Below are positions 21,214 to 25,109 of a stretch of DNA of 25,109 bases, piece after piece (position 1 is the stretch's first letter; each line of letters opens with the position of its first letter). Under the pieces are notes generated by a model. That model was not told the DNA's origin. It did no database searches and saw only the letters and a list, made by a program, of their open reading frames with translations. Source of the stretch: Bigelowiella natans CCMP2755 (lineage: Eukaryota > Cercozoa > Chlorarachniophyceae). The position numbers and the translations under genes are program-made. The stretch is from the NCBI GenBank assembly GCA_000320545.1, contig ADNK01002170.1, forward strand, positions 1 to 25,109. The letters are read 5' to 3'.

Positions 21214-21470
21214 ATGACGTGTGCACCATTCACTCATCCACGTTTATTCATGTCACGATCAATCAGCTCTGGCTATCCTCTGCCCTCCCCTCTGGAGGAG
21301 CGGTATGTAGACAGTGACGACGAAGATGTCGTTATCACCAAAGAGGAACATGACGCAAGGCGAAGGATGGAACGGAGGATGAGGCGGGTTAGTACGTACG
21401 CTCGTCATTCTGCAGTGTATGCTGCTTACTCGCAAAAGATTGAAACTCCTGCAGAATCTCCTGCGCTGTA

Positions 21471-21511
<41 letters not shown>

Positions 21512-22626
21512 CGACCATATCACTCATCTTCGAACATCTCTTTCTTCCCCCTGGATTGCTGGCGTTGTGATTGGGACACACGACAGGAACGGAAGAGGCA
21601 GCGGTCTTCCAGCGAGCTCCCCTCCCCCACTTCGATGATCGAGATGACTCCACTCGGCAAATACCAACGACGTCGTTGCTGCAGGCCCTTGCGGCGAGTG
21701 GGGAGAGCAAGCCGCTGAGCATCCAAATCGTGGCGCTGTTCCTGATTATGGGAATGGTACTACAGAGAGACTGAATGACAACATGTTCTTATCGTTTCGC
21801 TCTCACCGCCAAAGAAAGAGAAATTATGTTTCGCGAAACATGGTCGAATATATCATCATGGGCAGTAGTGAGACCGGTGGAGGATGTTGTCAAGACAGAA
21901 AGTCCTTTTACACCACTGCCCCCCCCTTTGTATTGGTTATTGGCACATCTCTTCTTTACGAGTTGATTACATGCATCAAGTAGTGCTAGTGTGTGTGTGT
22001 GTGTGCGTGTGTATGTGTGTGAGATTAGCGAGTCATCAGAGGTGCTAATCACGAGATAAATCGCTGCTTGGACTATTTTCGCCTTTCCCCCCTCCCCCCC
22101 CCTCCCTTTCCGTCTCTCCACCTTCCTAATATATTATTGCTAAAATTAAAGGGATCTGGCTGGGTGATGAATTCTGCCCTTTTCATTCAGCTTCCATGGT
22201 AGTAGAAGAACTTGCATCTGATGATGCTTTTCCGCCAGTGATTTCGTCGGCTATGTTTAGTGGTTGTGGTGGTGGTGGTTGCGGTGGTGAGGACACGTGC
22301 GGTTTTTTGTTATTATCAGGTTTCAAAGATCTCAGCCGGAGGGGCTTAAGTTTGCTTCCCGCCTCACCATTGCGTGCGTGAGGATGATGATGATGATGAT
22401 GGTGATGATGATGCGTGGTAGGGATCGCTGAATGTAAATCAGAACTGCTTTCCCACACACAGAGACGCACGCACTTTTTAGTGGTAATTAACTGATCTGG
22501 TACGTGTATCTTAGAGGCATACTGGCTCTCCCGACCATCATTCCTCTGTACTCGATGATACGCGGAGTCGCCCCTTTGCTGCTTCCGCATAGGTGGTGGA
22601 TGATGACGACAACGACGACGACGATT

Positions 22627-22658
<32 letters not shown>

Positions 22659-22741
22659 ATTGTTAGCTAATGCTCGTAGCACCGACGATATGCATACTAC
22701 AGTAACGCTCATAAGATGCCACAAACCATTCGTCACCATCG

Positions 22742-22775
<34 letters not shown>

Positions 22776-22933
22776 GGCCGCGACATGCACTAAATACTGT
22801 AAATCTCACATCCCCCAGGCGTGTAGTCTCGGGGCTCCTAATACTGGAATTAGCCCTGGTAATGCAAGAAGCAGTTAGTGGTGGTGGCAGTAGTCATCGA
22901 GAAGTAGAGAGCGGCGCGCCATAATCACACACA

Positions 22934-22990
<57 letters not shown>

Positions 22991-23187
22991 GATAACAACA
23001 GCAATTCCATTCCTACGACAAATAATAATAAAAACAATAGTAATAATGAAAAAAACGATGAGAACAACATCAGGCTCTGGCCGCAGCGGTGGTGTGGCCT
23101 GTGACGATTGGAGGCCTCAGTATATGCACATATGCAGTCGGGTTCTTCGCATCGGCGGTTGGACACTTGCAGACCGTGGTAAGAAGC

Positions 23188-23237
<50 letters not shown>

Positions 23238-23258
23238 TGATGGTGCTGCTGGCCATGG

Positions 23259-23291
<33 letters not shown>

Positions 23292-23534
23292 GGCGACGAA
23301 AAGAAGATGCATGAACACGCGAAGCAACAGCGTCCTCAATAGGATCTAGACGATTCGTTAAAGAACCACGCAGAAACGAGCGAGGCGGCTTGTTTCTCCT
23401 CCTCCTCCTCCTCCTTCTCCTCCTCCTCCTCCAATCTCGCTCACACCGACGATACGATTTTCTCGTAGGTTGTGCTTCCATGGTTGGCGAAAGAGTATAA
23501 CCCAAGGCTCATCCATTCCGGGGGAGGTTGCTTT

Positions 23535-23568
<34 letters not shown>

Positions 23569-23992
23569 ATATTTATTTATAATACTGCTTCTCTACCTCC
23601 CCTCCCCCCCCCCCCCCCATACGATGAAGAGTCTCTTCTTCCCCTTGTCCTCATCCTCCTTGTTGTTCTTATTTTTGTTATTGTCCTTTTTGCTAATCCT
23701 TTCTTTTTTGAGGTGATGACGGGCAGCAATCTTGGCAACCTAATCACGGCGTTGTTAGGGCTTGTGCAAGGTGGCTTCTCTTCGGCGAGCTTCCCCCTTT
23801 GCTATTAATTATTATTCTTTTTTTTATAAATTTTTCTTTCTATTTTCTTCAACGATGAATAATGTTTTTTCCATTCTTAATTTCTCTATTACGAACGGCT
23901 GCTCGCGGATATGATTGCTTGCCCCCCCTTGACCCTACCCCCTTGGGCAAATACATAGGCCCGGGAGACGAGAGAAGGTTTGTTCGAAATGA

Positions 23993-24029
<37 letters not shown>

Positions 24030-25033
24030 GGGGGGGGGGGGGAGAGCAGGCTACACAATTCTTCTCCCTTCCCTTCTCATCTCCCGCCACCTCCCCCCCT
24101 CCTATTAAACAGGTTCAATCCCACTGGTTTCTTCCTTATAATAGCGGTGGTGCTGGTAAGTCGCTCTTGTGTTTGTTGGTCCTCACAGTGGCAATCGTTG
24201 TTTTCTTCATCATCAGCAACCGTCTTCTGTGCCGGCTCCCCCACTCCCCCCCCCCCCCCCGTCCCCTTACGGTGTTTCCCGTACTCGCATTCCGAAGGAT
24301 AAAGAGAAGTAGTTCGGGGATACGGCCTGATAGGTACATCGACAACCAACCGCCACCAAATGCAAATAGAGAGCGAGGCACTCATGATTCTGCCTGTTTG
24401 CATTCTCACCCCCCCCCACCCCTTCCCTTCTTCAGAAACGTCGGATGGCGTGCAGGAGAGACTGGATTTTCCTCCGTAGAAATGAAGGAATTGCGTCGCC
24501 ATGGGAATCATCGTCCGGAAGAGGGAGAGAACAACGCGGAGGAGGATTTGGGAGTGGGGGGGGGGCGGGCACAATAGAGATAAAGACGGCGACAACAAGG
24601 CTGGCGGGGCATCAGAATGATGAAAACAGCAACACCGCCAAGGGCATCGCATTACACGGCGAGGAGGATGGAAAAGCCGATGATATTCTCGTCGTCCATC
24701 CGGGAACAACTCGATTGGGGGATTTGTCTAAGCAGGCAGCTAACTAAGGGGAGGGGGGGGGCGGGAGGCTATCTGAGGCTCGTGGCCCAGGCCAGAACAG
24801 GGGGGGGGGAGGTGATGAGGAGGAGGAGGAGGATGATGGCGAAAATAACCGCAGTAGTCGAGAAGTTGATGGTGGGGACTTGGAGGTCGGACACGATGAA
24901 CCCTATCATCATGGAGATAATGATGATGATGATGACGAAGGCGAGGAGGGGAAACGAAGAAGCAGCAGCGGGAGAAGAGGGGAGGGCGGTCATCAGCAAG
25001 TAGTCCCGGATGAGTCCTTCATCGGCAGCCCTA
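21214..25033 (+). CDS. SLC52 (riboflavin transporter)-like membrane protein, 3' end outside the window
   Basis: Proposed exons: 21214-21391, 21587-21756, 22152-22198, 22819-22858, 23074-23178, 23469-23526, 23713-23770, 23959-23977, 24113-24155, 24189-24228, 24436-24725, 24801-25033. After an acidic/basic cytosolic N-terminus comes IQIVALFLIMGM joined to GSGWVMNSALFIQLPW, which parallels the first helix of SLC52 proteins (LFGMGSWVAINGLWVELP). Next come AVGFFASAVGHLQTV, VVLPWLAKEYNP, TGSNLGNLITALLGLVQ and FNPTGFFLIIAVVL, in the order of the SLC52 segments around TSSVTFLPFM, GLSGLLPALVALxQG and FSPSVYFLLL. AIVVFFIISNRLL follows, then a long acidic loop as between helices 6 and 7 of the family. 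The substrate is probably a vitamin such as riboflavin, by family only. Weak points: helix 2 is not clearly found, the exon at 22819 is a guess, and three junctions break phase (23526/23713, 24155/24189 and inside 24436-24725 at a G run). The ATG at 21214 has context GCCAAAATG; 21250 is an alternative. Confidence 0.62.
21472..21509. repeat. GT microsatellite in intron 1 of the SLC52-like gene
   Basis: A GT array of about 19 units between the donor GTACGT (21392) and the acceptor at 21586. Confidence 0.95.
22381..22413. repeat. GAT microsatellite
   Basis: A GAT array with one GGT interruption, in the long intron between 22198 and 22819 of the SLC52-like model. Confidence 0.9.
22600..22657. 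repeat. GAC/GAT triplet array
   Basis: ACGACG units passing into a pure GAT array; same long intron as the neighbouring triplet arrays. Confidence 0.9.
22737..22774. repeat. ATC microsatellite, inverted relative to the GAT array
   Basis: An ATC array about 80 nt downstream of the GAT array at 22600-22657. The two are complementary and could pair into a long hairpin in the pre-mRNA, just upstream of the proposed exon at 22819. Confidence 0.9.
22925..22987. repeat. AC array joined to AG array
   Basis: AC repeats (22925-22951) continue as AG repeats (22952-22987) in the intron before the exon at 23074. Confidence 0.95.
23190..23291. repeat. AG array and GAT array in one intron
   Basis: An AG array (23190-23231) begins 11 nt after the donor GTAAGA at 23179; a GAT array follows at 23259-23291. 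Confidence 0.95.
23397..23431. repeat. CTC microsatellite
   Basis: A CTC array with one CTT interruption, about 35 nt upstream of the acceptor at 23468. It would act as a pyrimidine tract. Confidence 0.9.
23535..23618. repeat. TA array and poly-C run
   Basis: A TA array (about 23535-23574, with a small palindromic centre) is followed by 15 C at 23604-23618, in the intron between 23526 and 23713. Confidence 0.9.
23996..24042. repeat. AG array followed by poly-G
   Basis: An AG array (23996-24026) then a G run of about 13 (24030-24042), in the intron directly after the 19-nt microexon 23959-23977. Confidence 0.95.
24246..24260. repeat. Poly-C run
   Basis: Fifteen C within the proposed intron 24229-24435 of the SLC52-like gene. 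Confidence 0.9.
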
Positions 25034-25109
25034 GTGAGTAGTAGTAGTAGTTGTTGTTGTTGTTGTTGTAGTAGTTGTAGTACGGCCGCACTTCTTCTTC
25101 TTCTTCTTC
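25034..25109. repeat. TAG/TTG/TTC triplet repeats at the right edge
   Basis: Starts with the strong donor GTGAGT (25034) and continues as TAG, TTG and finally TTC repeats to the end of the window. It looks like the start of the next repeat-laden intron of the SLC52-like gene. Confidence 0.8.

Noticed and set aside
22196-22381. Frame with a GGT-derived Gly/Cys run
   Set aside because: It starts inside the proposed helix 1 exon and continues through its donor into repeats; the exon ending at 22198 matches the family instead.
21587-24155. Membrane proton pyrophosphatase
   Set aside because: Some helices looked similar at first, but the hallmark catalytic motifs with clustered Asp residues are absent and there is no room for the missing 300 residues. 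The SLC52 order of segments fits better.
24077-24709. 210-codon minus-strand frame
   Set aside because: It crosses poly-C and AG-derived sequence and is antisense to the transporter-like exons; no domain is visible.
24769-24999. Hydrophobic minus-strand frame resembling membrane helices
   Set aside because: It is antisense to the acidic loop exon 24801-25033. The Ile/Leu runs come from GAT and GAG repeats read backwards.
1-25109. CRISPR arrays, bacterial operons, rRNA or tRNA genes, transposon ORFs
   Set aside because: The regular repeats are simple-sequence arrays without spacers. I saw no rRNA-like or tRNA-like sequence by eye and no transposase or reverse-transcriptase motifs. A tRNAscan or Infernal run would be needed to exclude small RNAs.

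Overview
This is a nuclear window from a eukaryote, probably a unicellular alga or protist. That lineage guess rests on style only: many short GT-AG introns, compact intergenic spaces and simple repeats packed into introns, with no diagnostic marker gene. Reading splice sites and reading phases by eye gives six protein genes. Two are recognisable with confidence (a PP2C phosphatase and an ABCG half-transporter), two are recognisable at family level (a granulin-like secreted protein and an SLC52/riboflavin-transporter-like membrane protein), and two are multi-exon genes whose products I do not recognise.

Layout. 1-1296: repeat-rich flank with no supported gene. 1297-5292 (+): 15-exon unknown gene A (about 381 aa, basic N-terminus, lysine-rich tail). 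5331-5354: perfect 24-bp palindrome just after its stop. 6417-9284 (+): seven-exon gene for a 593-aa protein with an N-terminal Arg/Ser (RS) region, a charged helix, a Trp/Tyr-rich module and a complete PP2C domain. 9285-10348: space between converging genes, with a small inverted repeat and an orphan minus-strand exon-like ORF. 10349-15880 (-): unknown gene B, at least 22 tiny exons, about 465 aa, with one degenerate EF-hand-like loop near the N-terminus. 15881-16744: region between divergent starts. 16745-18933 (+): two-exon ABCG (WHITE-type) half-transporter, 663 aa. 18934-19999: convergent spacer. 20000-20600 (-): three-exon secreted Cys-rich granulin-like protein. 20601-21213: second divergent spacer. 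21214 to beyond the right edge (+): many-exon membrane protein best read as an SLC52-family-like transporter; its cytosolic acidic loop is still open at 25033.

The exon models of genes A, B and the phosphatase are consistent in phase from junction to junction, which is the main evidence that they are real. The transporter model has three one-base phase conflicts, two of them beside G runs. Nearly all microsatellites and homopolymers (AG, GT, CT, GAT, GGA, poly-G/C) fall in introns or spacers; coding exons are almost free of them, apart from a few low-complexity Ser, Ala/Thr or acidic stretches. Apart from two divergent pairs, nothing shows that the genes act in a common pathway.
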